DNA of 26,362 nucleotides from Ignavibacteriaceae bacterium. GTDB taxonomy: Bacteria; Bacteroidota; Ignavibacteria; Ignavibacteriales; Ignavibacteriaceae. Shown here in pieces: positions 1-6,987 of the stretch. How positions within the stretch are numbered: position 1 is the first letter of the stretch; the number at the start of each line of letters is the position of its first letter. Under the pieces are notes generated by a model. The model ran no database searches, had not been told where the DNA came from, and saw only the letters and a program-made list of their open reading frames with translations. Location: NCBI GenBank assembly GCA_013388525.1, contig JACAFA010000105.1, positions 1-26,362 of the forward strand, in the 5' to 3' direction. The position numbers and the translations under genes are program-made.

Positions 1-21
1 CGCCCTGAATATTTATAACCT

Positions 22-861
22 ATGAGCTTTTATCCTCAACCCAATAAATACCAATGCGGACCTTTTGCACTTAAATATGCACTTGTGATGCTTGGAATTT
101 TTGCCAGTGAAAAATCAATTGGTAAACGAGCAGAAAGTACCTGGTGGTCAGGAACTGATGAAATCGGATTAGCACGTGCTGCCAAATCTTATGATTGCCG
201 ACTAAAATATTTCCGGAGAGAAACCGGAAACGATGCAGTTAAAGTTTTAATCCAGCATCTTAAAAAAGGATATCCGGTTATCCTCAGCGTTGATAACTGG
301 GAACACTGGCTGACTGTAATTAACTGGCAGCAGGGAAAATTTATTTTGATTGATAGTTCAAAAGATAAAGTAATTAATATCAATTCTGCACGACAGCTGA
401 TCCGAAGATGGAAATATGTTGATCCTGAAAATGAATTCACAAGCTTTGATGGTTATGCTCTCATACCAAATTTTAAGATAAGAACCAGAGCTAAATTCAC
501 TCTCGCAAAAGCAAGATACGTTATGCACAAAAAAAATAACGAACTTGCAAAACACTGGGATACTTACTTCAACGATTTGATTTCAATCTGTAAGCCAAGA
601 ACCGCAACTGCTATTCACACAATATCATTTGGTGAGTTTTTAAGACGATATGAAAGAATGATAATTCATGAGGTTGTTTACTGGCACGGCGTTCCTACAT
701 ATAACGAATTAAGAAAAATAATTGTCAAGATGAAATTCATCGCAGATGTATATAACCTGATCATCTACATTGAAGAACATAAAAAAGCTTTGGTAGATAT
801 AACCAGTCTCCTGATGATGTACGCCTGCGGAAAATACGGAATGGAAAAAATATACAGCTAA
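22..861 (+). CDS. C39-like papain-fold peptidase-like protein
   Basis: The 279-residue product begins with the hallmark of C39-like cysteine peptidases: a Gln-Cys-Gly-Pro motif at residues 11-14 (Cys12 the candidate nucleophile, Gln11 the oxyanion residue), then His95 in NWEHWLTVI and Asp111 in ILIDSS, in the right order and spacing for a Cys-His-Asp triad. No signal peptide or ABC-transporter domain is present, so it looks cytoplasmic and is not a bacteriocin exporter. Residues from about 150 to 279 are helical-looking, with no domain I recognise. The reading frame has a stop at 16-18, so ATG 22 is the first start. That ATG overlaps a TGA (23-25) in frame 2, so an upstream gene may end there with an ATGA junction, but too little of it is visible. 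The isochorismatase-family gene follows after 18 bases. Substrate and biological role are unknown. Confidence 0.7.
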   Translation: MSFYPQPNKYQCGPFALKYALVMLGIFASEKSIGKRAESTWWSGTDEIGLARAAKSYDCRLKYFRRETGNDAVKVLIQHLKKGYPVILSVDNWEHWLTVINWQQGKFILIDSSKDKVININSARQLIRRWKYVDPENEFTSFDGYALIPNFKIRTRAKFTLAKARYVMHKKNNELAKHWDTYFNDLISICKPRTATAIHTISFGEFLRRYERMIIHEVVYWHGVPTYNELRKIIVKMKFIADVYNLIIYIEEHKKALVDITSLLMMYACGKYGMEKIYS

Positions 862-879
862 TAAATTTGATAAATAGAA

Positions 880-1446
880 ATGAATGAAGTTAAAAGATTC
901 AGCAAATTACTTAAGCCGGAGTCAGCCGCACTTTTAATAATTGATATCCAGGAAAAAATTCTTCCGGTTATCAGTAATCACGAAAGAGTGGTCGAATATA
1001 CTTTAAAGCTCATTAAAGGTTTTAAAGTGATGGGATTACCGGTTTATTACACTGAACAATATCCAAAAGGATTAGGACCAACAGCAAAAATAATTTTAGA
1101 AGAGCTTGGCGAGATAAAAGCTTTTAATAAAATGTCATTCAGCTGTTCAGGTGCCAACGATCTGTTTGATGAATTTAAGAAGAAAAATTTATCTCAGGTT
1201 GTTGTCTGTGGAATAGAAGCTCACGTTTGTGTTCAGCAGACAGTCCTGGATTTGATTGAAAATGGATTTCAGGTAAACATTGCTGCAGATGCTGTTTCAT
1301 CCCGCAAAGAAATTGATTACCGAACTGCTCTCGAACGAATGAGACAGAACGGAGCAGAAGTTACCACAACTGAATCAATACTCTTTGAATTACTTAATGT
1401 GTGCGGGACACCTCAGTTTAAAGAAGTATCGAAGATTGTGAAGTAG
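880..1446 (+). CDS. Isochorismatase-family cysteine hydrolase
   Basis: This 188-residue protein has the complete catalytic signature of the isochorismatase-like alpha/beta hydrolases: Asp22 in LLIIDIQEK, Lys84 in AFNKMSFS and Cys117 in VCGIEAHVCVQQT. The GIEAHVC segment supplies the cis-peptide and nucleophile region. Length and domain span are normal for single-domain members of the YcaC-like or nicotinamidase-like groups. No signal peptide is seen, so it should act in the cytoplasm on a small amide, imide or ester substrate that cannot be named from sequence. It lies 18 bases after the C39-like gene and is probably co-transcribed. Its stop is only 4 bases from the stop of the convergent sorting-domain gene, and no terminator hairpin is visible between them. 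Confidence 0.88.
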   Translation: MNEVKRFSKLLKPESAALLIIDIQEKILPVISNHERVVEYTLKLIKGFKVMGLPVYYTEQYPKGLGPTAKIILEELGEIKAFNKMSFSCSGANDLFDEFKKKNLSQVVVCGIEAHVCVQQTVLDLIENGFQVNIAADAVSSRKEIDYRTALERMRQNGAEVTTTESILFELLNVCGTPQFKEVSKIVK

Positions 1447-1450
1447 AATT

Positions 1451-2071
1451 TTATTTGACTAAGACCATCTTTTTTACCGATACATACTCACCTGCTGTAA
1501 GCCGGTATACATACATCCCGCTTGCTATGTTGCTTCCATTAAATTGCACTTCCTTGTAACCAGTTTCCTGTTCTTCATTTACAAGTGTAGCAACTTCACT
1601 TCCTAAAATATCGTAAACTTTTAACGTTACTTTAGCTTCCTGTGGTAGTTGATATTGTATCGTTGTTGTCGGATTAAACGGGTTAGGGAAATTCTGCTCT
1701 AACTTAAATTCTTTCGGACTCGTGTAGCTGAAGATGAATTGTTTCGTCATAGTTATTCCCATTCCATCGGTTATCATAAATTCAATCGTGTCTTTTCTAC
1801 TAATCGGTACGTTCCGCTCTACATCAAATGTGAACAATGCCTCTGCCTCAGACTTTGCCTCTATCAGCTCAACTGTTTCTTCTTCTTTGTTGAAGCTTAA
1901 CGCTGAAGATTTCCTGGTGAGAACGATGTTTACATTCGCAGCTGAATTTGTTTCTGAAACATTCGCTACCGTCAGCTTTATCTCATTTCCCTTTGTGCCT
2001 GGCTGGACTTCGTAGATTGTTTGGGCAATCGTTATTTCGAATAATAATATTATGATTGCTATTGTTTTCAT
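1451..2071 (-). CDS. Small secreted protein with type IX secretion C-terminal sorting domain
   Basis: The 206-residue product starts with a short signal peptide (MKTIAIIILLFEITIAQ). A beta-rich segment follows, then from about residue 118 a C-terminal sorting domain of the Por/type IX type: FKLEQNFPNPFNP, KVYDILGSEVATL, GSNIASGMYVYRL and a final KKMVLVK. In this family the domain directs passage across the outer membrane and is usually removed on export. The cargo part is only about 100 residues and has Ig-like character but no catalytic motif. It may be a small surface or adhesion protein, or the remnant of a longer protein that kept its signal and sorting ends. It lies downstream of two other exported-protein genes on the same strand, separated from them by a 209-base repeat-rich spacer. 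Confidence 0.88.
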   Translation of the reverse strand: MKTIAIIILLFEITIAQTIYEVQPGTKGNEIKLTVANVSETNSAANVNIVLTRKSSALSFNKEEETVELIEAKSEAEALFTFDVERNVPISRKDTIEFMITDGMGITMTKQFIFSYTSPKEFKLEQNFPNPFNPTTTIQYQLPQEAKVTLKVYDILGSEVATLVNEEQETGYKEVQFNGSNIASGMYVYRLTAGEYVSVKKMVLVK

Positions 2072-2080
2072 TTCATACCT

Positions 2081-2177
2081 CTATAAATATGTCGTCCCTA
2101 AAGGGACTTTAATTTTGTATGGTCTTTTCTTTTCTACAAATATCTCGCTCCTAACGGAGCTTTCTCTTTAATTTTTC
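2081..2177. repeat. Two diverged copies of a CTAyAAATAT-plus-hairpin repeat
   Basis: Unit A begins CTATAAATATGTC at 2081 and carries the hairpin GTCCCT-AA-AGGGAC (2094-2107). Unit B begins CTACAAATATCTC at 2134 and carries GCTCC-TAAC-GGAGC (2147-2160). The leader and the downstream TTTAATTTT are shared. The hairpin arms differ at two paired positions and both changes are compensated, so the fold rather than the exact sequence is kept. The pair lies just upstream of the 1451-2071 gene. A dispersed intergenic element or a structured 5' leader are both possible. Confidence 0.6.
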
Positions 2178-2184
2178 ATTTTTT

Positions 2185-2210
2185 CAGCCGAAGGCTGATC
2201 CGCCTTTGGC
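2185..2210. repeat. Double short palindrome CAGCC-GAA-GGCTG / GCC-TTT-GGC
   Basis: A perfect 5-base-arm hairpin (2185-2197) is followed after ATCC by GCCTTTGGC (2202-2210). A very similar arrangement occurs at 24086-24107, also between genes. It looks like a dispersed intergenic element. No T-tract follows on either strand, so it is not a standard intrinsic terminator. Confidence 0.45.
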
Positions 2211-2240
2211 AGAAATTTTTAATTCCATTTGCCACTACCT

Positions 2241-2288
2241 ATTGACAACCAATGACTATTGACCAATGACTATTGACCAATTATTGAC
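2241..2288. repeat. Short direct repeats of ATTGAC(C)AATGACT
   Basis: ATTGAC starts at 2241, 2258, 2272 and 2283. The units at 2258 and 2272 are spaced by exactly 14 bases, and the first unit is stretched to 17. The last copy overlaps the stop codon of the 588-residue gene (TAA at 2281-2283, minus strand), so the array begins immediately at the end of that gene. Confidence 0.55.
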
Positions 2289-4047
2289 AAGGCTCTGAGT
2301 TACTACTCGCCGTTGATGTCCTTCCATTCAATGTCCAAACAAGGTTACTGCCGTTGAAGTTTACTGTGTATACTTTTATCTGTCTGCCCGGTTTGAACAC
2401 TCGCGTCTGTCCTCTGTCCTGTGGTGTTGGTGTGAACTTATTCTTACTTCCTACTGGTATGTAAACACTTACACTGTTCTCATTCATATAGCCAAAGAAT
2501 GCTGTGTATGTTCCGTCTCCGTTGTTTGTTACACACTCAAGAACAGGACGAACTGACTGAGGCAGTGTGCTTACTACTTTATAAATAAGTGTATCACTAT
2601 TTAGTGTGTTGTCGCTAACCCAAACTGGATAGTTACCTGCAACACTCACATCTGTTGAAAGTATTTGTGTATTAAGTACGCTGTCTGAAACAAACGTTGT
2701 TGCTCTTGCATTACCGTTAAAGTAAACCACCGCAGAAGAATTAAACCCACTTCCCTTTATCTCCATTGTAAATGCGCCGGGATTAACTAAACTCATTGCA
2801 GGGTTGATTACTTCTATGTCTGGCGGAAGAATAATTGGTATTGCAGGAAGTCTGTCGAGAATATACTGGGCATTCCAGTAAAGAAATTTCCAGCCTTCCA
2901 TTGTTACAAAGCGCGGGTCTGCATTGAGAGAGTCTTTGTAAACACTGTCTACCAAATCTTGGAAGGTTTTTACTTGAACAGCACACGCAACCGAATCTCC
3001 CGCCTGCAGAATTGATTTTGCTGATTGTAGCGTTGCTTGCAGGTCATCTTTAAATTGTAAATCACCAAGCCAGGCATACTCATATAGTGTATCGCAAAGT
3101 GTATTTATATAATCTAAAAATTCAAACAAAGTATTAAGTGAGTTTGGTGGAAATGGTTCATAACTTTCTGTTAACCAACTTCCATAATATCTTTGATCAA
3201 ACGACGTAAGAGCGCTTTCTATATTGCTGACAATAAAATTATAATTAGAGGGAGAGGGAAATTTTAAAAGTAACCTCTCCATAATATCGCCGGCAATCGT
3301 TGTATCAGAATTGAAATTCTCTTTAAGAAAATTTTCATAATTAGGGTAATCAAGACGATCCAGATAACTTAGGACAGACAATCTAGTCATATCATAGGTA
3401 TTGTTTGAATATATATTTAGCAATTCTGGAATTATACTATCACCATAATAATCTCCTAAATACCTGACCGCATTTAATGAGTATTCTTCGGCTTCGGATG
3501 AATTAGCAATGTGTAATAATTCATTCTTAGCTGTAACTTCGTACTGAGGGAGATTATTTAATATTTGTTTGAGGAGTCTTGGCATTTCTGAGGTTATTTT
3601 AGGTTTTCTATAATCAATCCATGAAAGTATTATATCTGCTCTTGAATAATCTTCTTTACTAAAAAGTAACATTGCTGCATCGTATCTCAATATTTTAATT
3701 GAAAAACTATCAGGTGATCTGGGTTGTAATCCTGGTATCCCTTGTAAACTTTCCACTGTATCAATGAATTTATGAGCATATTCAATTGCCAGAGGAGAAT
3801 TAAAACGAAACAATCCCTCGAGATAATGTCCCGCAATATCTTGTTCCTGAGTGAAAATTTTTTGTTCTAATACAGGCAGGGCTTCAGATATTTTATACTG
3901 AAGTACATCTAAAATTGCTTTTTCTCTTACCCAGTATTTTGTGCTGTCAAGATTATTAATAATTGCTTGCTTTTCTTCCTGAGTCAAGGTTTGAGAAAAT
4001 GCTACAAGGTTTAAACTGATAACAAAATAAGCGAATATTATTTTCAT
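2281..4047 (-). CDS. Exported HEAT-repeat / TIG-domain protein
   Basis: The 588-residue product has a signal peptide (cleavage likely after VAFS, residue 18). Residues of about 25-270 are helical and read like degenerate HEAT repeats (WVREKAILDVLQ, EALPVLEQK and similar, with an ALPVLE-type turn). Residues of about 408-493 resemble an IPT/TIG Ig-like domain (INPAMSLVNPGAFTMEIKG, then VVYFNGNARATTFVSDS). The last 88 residues form a Cys-flanked beta module with NGDGTYTAFFGYMNEN, IPVG..NKFTP and DRGQ..VFKPGRQ, a module I have seen at the ends or between domains of other bacterial secreted proteins. There is no C-terminal sorting domain. It follows the 834-residue gene after 37 bases and is probably co-transcribed. 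No catalytic residues are evident; a surface scaffold or binding role is an inference. Confidence 0.75.
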   Translation of the reverse strand: MKIIFAYFVISLNLVAFSQTLTQEEKQAIINNLDSTKYWVREKAILDVLQYKISEALPVLEQKIFTQEQDIAGHYLEGLFRFNSPLAIEYAHKFIDTVESLQGIPGLQPRSPDSFSIKILRYDAAMLLFSKEDYSRADIILSWIDYRKPKITSEMPRLLKQILNNLPQYEVTAKNELLHIANSSEAEEYSLNAVRYLGDYYGDSIIPELLNIYSNNTYDMTRLSVLSYLDRLDYPNYENFLKENFNSDTTIAGDIMERLLLKFPSPSNYNFIVSNIESALTSFDQRYYGSWLTESYEPFPPNSLNTLFEFLDYINTLCDTLYEYAWLGDLQFKDDLQATLQSAKSILQAGDSVACAVQVKTFQDLVDSVYKDSLNADPRFVTMEGWKFLYWNAQYILDRLPAIPIILPPDIEVINPAMSLVNPGAFTMEIKGSGFNSSAVVYFNGNARATTFVSDSVLNTQILSTDVSVAGNYPVWVSDNTLNSDTLIYKVVSTLPQSVRPVLECVTNNGDGTYTAFFGYMNENSVSVYIPVGSKNKFTPTPQDRGQTRVFKPGRQIKVYTVNFNGSNLVWTLNGRTSTASSNSEPCQ

Positions 4048-4084
4048 TTTTATTTCCTATTTTTGTTTAAAGCTAAAGAATATT

Positions 4085-6589
4085 CTAATTTGGACATATA
4101 TAGCAAGGCAATGGTAATGGTGTCTTAAACCTACTATTCACTCTGTCCATATAATCTTTAATTAATTTCTTTATGGCAAAATGACATTGAATTTCTTGTT
4201 CATCATTATTTTCAAAATACTCTGTCTCACAAAACTTATAATAAGTATTAAGTGCATTAATAATATGCTGTTCTACACCATCAATTTTCCAAAACATTTC
4301 ATATTCTTGGCAATCTAAAACCAGTTCATTTAACCGTTCTATCAAACGATATTTATTGTCATTTAATATTTTGTAAAATTTATCGCCGTGAATACCTTCG
4401 TGAACTCTTATTACTTCCTCAATATAATACCCTCCTCTACCTGGGGTACCTGTTCTGATTGGATACAACAGGTGTCCACAAAAATCATTCATAGCATCTT
4501 TCCCACTAGTAACTCCACTTAGTGATAAATCTGTAATTATTATACCATTGTTGGGAGGATTGAAAATAATATCAGTGCATACTGCTTCCACAAAATCAAA
4601 ATACAAATCAGCAATGGTAAGCCTATCTGGCGTAACTATTGAAAATTGTACTCTTCCATCATTATTAATACAAGGCTCAACCTCCCAGCTATTTTCCCAA
4701 TTTAATTCTTTTCGTTTTCTTTCATAAGGAACAGGCTTTGATTGACCCACATCATCCGTTGTGGTATTTGGATTACTTAAATCGCATACTGTTATGAATT
4801 GCCCCTCTCTGAACTCAAAATTATTTTGCTGGCGATTTAATAGAACACCAATATCTTCATAATTCCAGTAACAATTTTCAAAATCACACTCATCCTGCAC
4901 ACTCACCCCAAAATTATAATAAGTTGGGTGGGTTGGGTTGTCCGGTGCACAAGCACTAACAACAGGAAACATTGGCTCACCGCCTTCTTTTTCTACTGCT
5001 TCCGCCTCTGCCTTCCTCTCCGCTATCATCTTTTCAAATCCTGCTCGCAATGTATCTGGTCTGATTTCTCTTTCTATTCCATCTTTTTCTTCTTCTCCTT
5101 TTATGTTACCTATTGGTCCCATATATCCTTCTATATCTGTACCTACTCTGATAAGCACACTATCAACTTCGCTATCCAGACTATCTGCTGTTACAAATTT
5201 TATTGGCTGCAATGCATCTTCAAAATAAACATTTATGCTGTCGCCCACCATAAAGTTTCCGTTTACACAGCCATCAAGCACCGCAAGCTCAAAGGTTTGT
5301 TCGGACGGGAAGTCTTCAAGTGTGCCATCAGGATTTCTTTTCTTTATTATCACATCTGCTGAATCATCCGCTCCTAATACTTCAGGCACTGTGTAGGCGT
5401 ATATCGGAGGTGGCTTGATGTAAATTGTTACTTCTTTTGGTGGAATTCCGGAACTACTTGTGCTTATTCTGATTTTCACCTCTGCTGTTTCATTCGATGA
5501 TATTCCATCAGCAACATAATCAATCCAGGCATATCCCCAGAAAAGATAAAGGCCTGTAATGGTTTTTACTTTTTCATCGGTGTACGGATCAATAAAACTG
5601 CCAAATTCTTCACCGCTTATTATTTCAAGATTTATTGTTGTGAAAGGGTCTATAGGCTCACAACGATTAAAGACCTCCACTGAAATTAAAGTCTCTTCTC
5701 CAGTTGTAATTTCATACGGATTAATTTCTGTTATTATTAATGGTTTGTCTGGATAAAAAATATCTCCACCAGCAAACTTTACCCCATTTATTTCTGCCTC
5801 AACTTCAATATAAACCGGAACTGAATCTGCCGGAACATTTTCATTTAACATTATAATCACGTCATCAAGTCCATCTTTTTCCCATTCGAATCCGAAAAAC
5901 AAGCTTAAATTTTCCATTTCAACAAATGGATTTATTTGTGTTTGGCTTCCTAAATTCGTACCAGTCCTGATATTATAAAAACTTGCGAATTCTGAACCAC
6001 TGGTAATTCTCAGGTTCAATTGATCGATTGGTAACCATCCTATTTCTTCACAGTCTGCCCAATTTGTTGGTTCTACTTCTAATTTGACAAATCCCGAATC
6101 GCAGATGTTATCATTAAATCTTAGCAATGGAATGTCAATTGTCCCTATGCTTGCTCCTATTAAACTACCTGTATTTAATTCCTGATTATTAATTAATACT
6201 TTTCTTTCTAGGTCATTATTAGAATCATAATACCATCCCCAACCCAAATGACTATCATAATACCATCTCTCATTAACGAATTTAAAAATATGATGTCCAC
6301 TCCCGGACAATGATGTAGTGACATAACCTCCGCTAGTCCAGCCTGTGTCGGTAGTGTCACCATAGCAGGAAATAGTTTGGATTTTACCTCGTCTGTACTG
6401 GTCAGGTGGCCAGGATAAAATGTATGTAAATGTTGGCTCTGTTGGATTGTTTGGTGTATTAGGGGCTTTAACTTTCGGATTAACTTCTATGCGCTCTTCG
6501 ATCACTATCTGTGCATAGGCATCAAGCGTTGAAAAGAAATGTAATGCAGAAAGGAATGCAACTAAAATGATAGTCTTTATTTTTTTCAT
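4085..6589 (-). CDS. Large exported multidomain protein with HEGIH (zincin-like) motif
   Basis: This 834-residue protein has a signal peptide (about residues 1-26, ending DAYAQ). Two similar beta-rich modules lie at about 165-265 and 298-392, sharing L.I.SG.EF.SF and LF.G..W..DG. A third, weaker one lies at about 400-490. A charged spacer (about 495-540, Glu/Lys rich) leads to a C-terminal globular region with many cysteines. That region contains VIRVHEGIHGDKF, with HEGIH at residues 730-734 (bases 4388-4402), the HExxH zinc signature of zincin metallopeptidases. A third zinc ligand is not obvious; Glu or His residues in the following helices are candidates. No sorting domain is present at the end. 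Function is unknown; a metal-dependent hydrolase attached to Ig-like stalks is an inference. It heads the 6589-to-1451 group and has a G-tract promoter-like region upstream. Confidence 0.78.
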   Translation of the reverse strand: MKKIKTIILVAFLSALHFFSTLDAYAQIVIEERIEVNPKVKAPNTPNNPTEPTFTYILSWPPDQYRRGKIQTISCYGDTTDTGWTSGGYVTTSLSGSGHHIFKFVNERWYYDSHLGWGWYYDSNNDLERKVLINNQELNTGSLIGASIGTIDIPLLRFNDNICDSGFVKLEVEPTNWADCEEIGWLPIDQLNLRITSGSEFASFYNIRTGTNLGSQTQINPFVEMENLSLFFGFEWEKDGLDDVIIMLNENVPADSVPVYIEVEAEINGVKFAGGDIFYPDKPLIITEINPYEITTGEETLISVEVFNRCEPIDPFTTINLEIISGEEFGSFIDPYTDEKVKTITGLYLFWGYAWIDYVADGISSNETAEVKIRISTSSSGIPPKEVTIYIKPPPIYAYTVPEVLGADDSADVIIKKRNPDGTLEDFPSEQTFELAVLDGCVNGNFMVGDSINVYFEDALQPIKFVTADSLDSEVDSVLIRVGTDIEGYMGPIGNIKGEEEKDGIEREIRPDTLRAGFEKMIAERKAEAEAVEKEGGEPMFPVVSACAPDNPTHPTYYNFGVSVQDECDFENCYWNYEDIGVLLNRQQNNFEFREGQFITVCDLSNPNTTTDDVGQSKPVPYERKRKELNWENSWEVEPCINNDGRVQFSIVTPDRLTIADLYFDFVEAVCTDIIFNPPNNGIIITDLSLSGVTSGKDAMNDFCGHLLYPIRTGTPGRGGYYIEEVIRVHEGIHGDKFYKILNDNKYRLIERLNELVLDCQEYEMFWKIDGVEQHIINALNTYYKFCETEYFENNDEQEIQCHFAIKKLIKDYMDRVNSRFKTPLPLPCYICPN

Positions 6590-6987
6590 ATCATCCCCGA
6601 TTGATGGAATAAAGCTAATAACTTTTTATCTTCATTTCAAAACTACTCAGGGGGGGGGGTACAAAATCAAGAGGGGGAGAAATTAATTTTTACTTTTTAT
6701 TCCACCTTCAATTCTATTTAAATGCAGGCTTCATAATGCCGTTTATCAGTTTTTTATAATTTTAAGCTTGCTTCCTCCTATCACCTTTTGAGTCATATCC
6801 TATTTTGGAACAGCAAAAAAAATTTGCAACTTATCTATTATTCCCTTCTATTAGTGTAATTATTACAAAAGTAAGTAGTTAAAAAATCATACAACTTAAT
6901 AGTGAAAAAATTTGAGCATGGCACACGGCTTGCCGTAATAGAAGTGCTAACAAAAAAAGTTCACATTACATATTTGTTTAAAGATTT
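6590..6987. other. 398-base divergent intergenic region
   Basis: The region separates the minus-strand exported-protein genes from the plus-strand TPR gene and must hold promoters for both. It contains a 10-G run (6650-6659), a G5 run at 6673-6677, and a perfect palindrome ACGGC-TT-GCCGT (6925-6936) that can be extended by GCAC/GTGC arms (6921-6924 and 6944-6947). No ORF of plausible coding quality was found. Confidence 0.7.
6638..6666 (-). promoter_or_regulatory. Possible Bacteroidetes-type promoter with a 10-C tract in the spacer
   Basis: Read on the minus strand, TTTTG (6662-6666) is followed by 16 bases containing ten consecutive C (6650-6659) and then TAGTTTTG (6638-6645). TAGTTTTG matches the TAnnTTTG -7 element of Bacteroidetes housekeeping promoters exactly. 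The upstream TTG fits the -33 element, although the published spacing is somewhat longer, around 19-21. The start codon is 48 bases downstream. Whether this lineage uses that promoter grammar is not known from the window, hence the low confidence. Confidence 0.35.

Noticed and set aside
1..25. Tail of an upstream plus-strand gene ending in TGA at 23-25 (ATGA overlap) or TAA at 16-18
   Set aside because: Only five to seven codons are visible in either frame, so neither can be told from chance.
2241..2288. CRISPR array
   Set aside because: Units are 14-17 bases in direct tandem with no unique spacers, and no cas genes are nearby.
4928..5362. Plus-strand 144- and 96-codon ORFs opposite the 834-residue gene
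   Set aside because: They are antisense shadows of a gene with a signal peptide and coherent domains; their translations are low-complexity and lack motifs.
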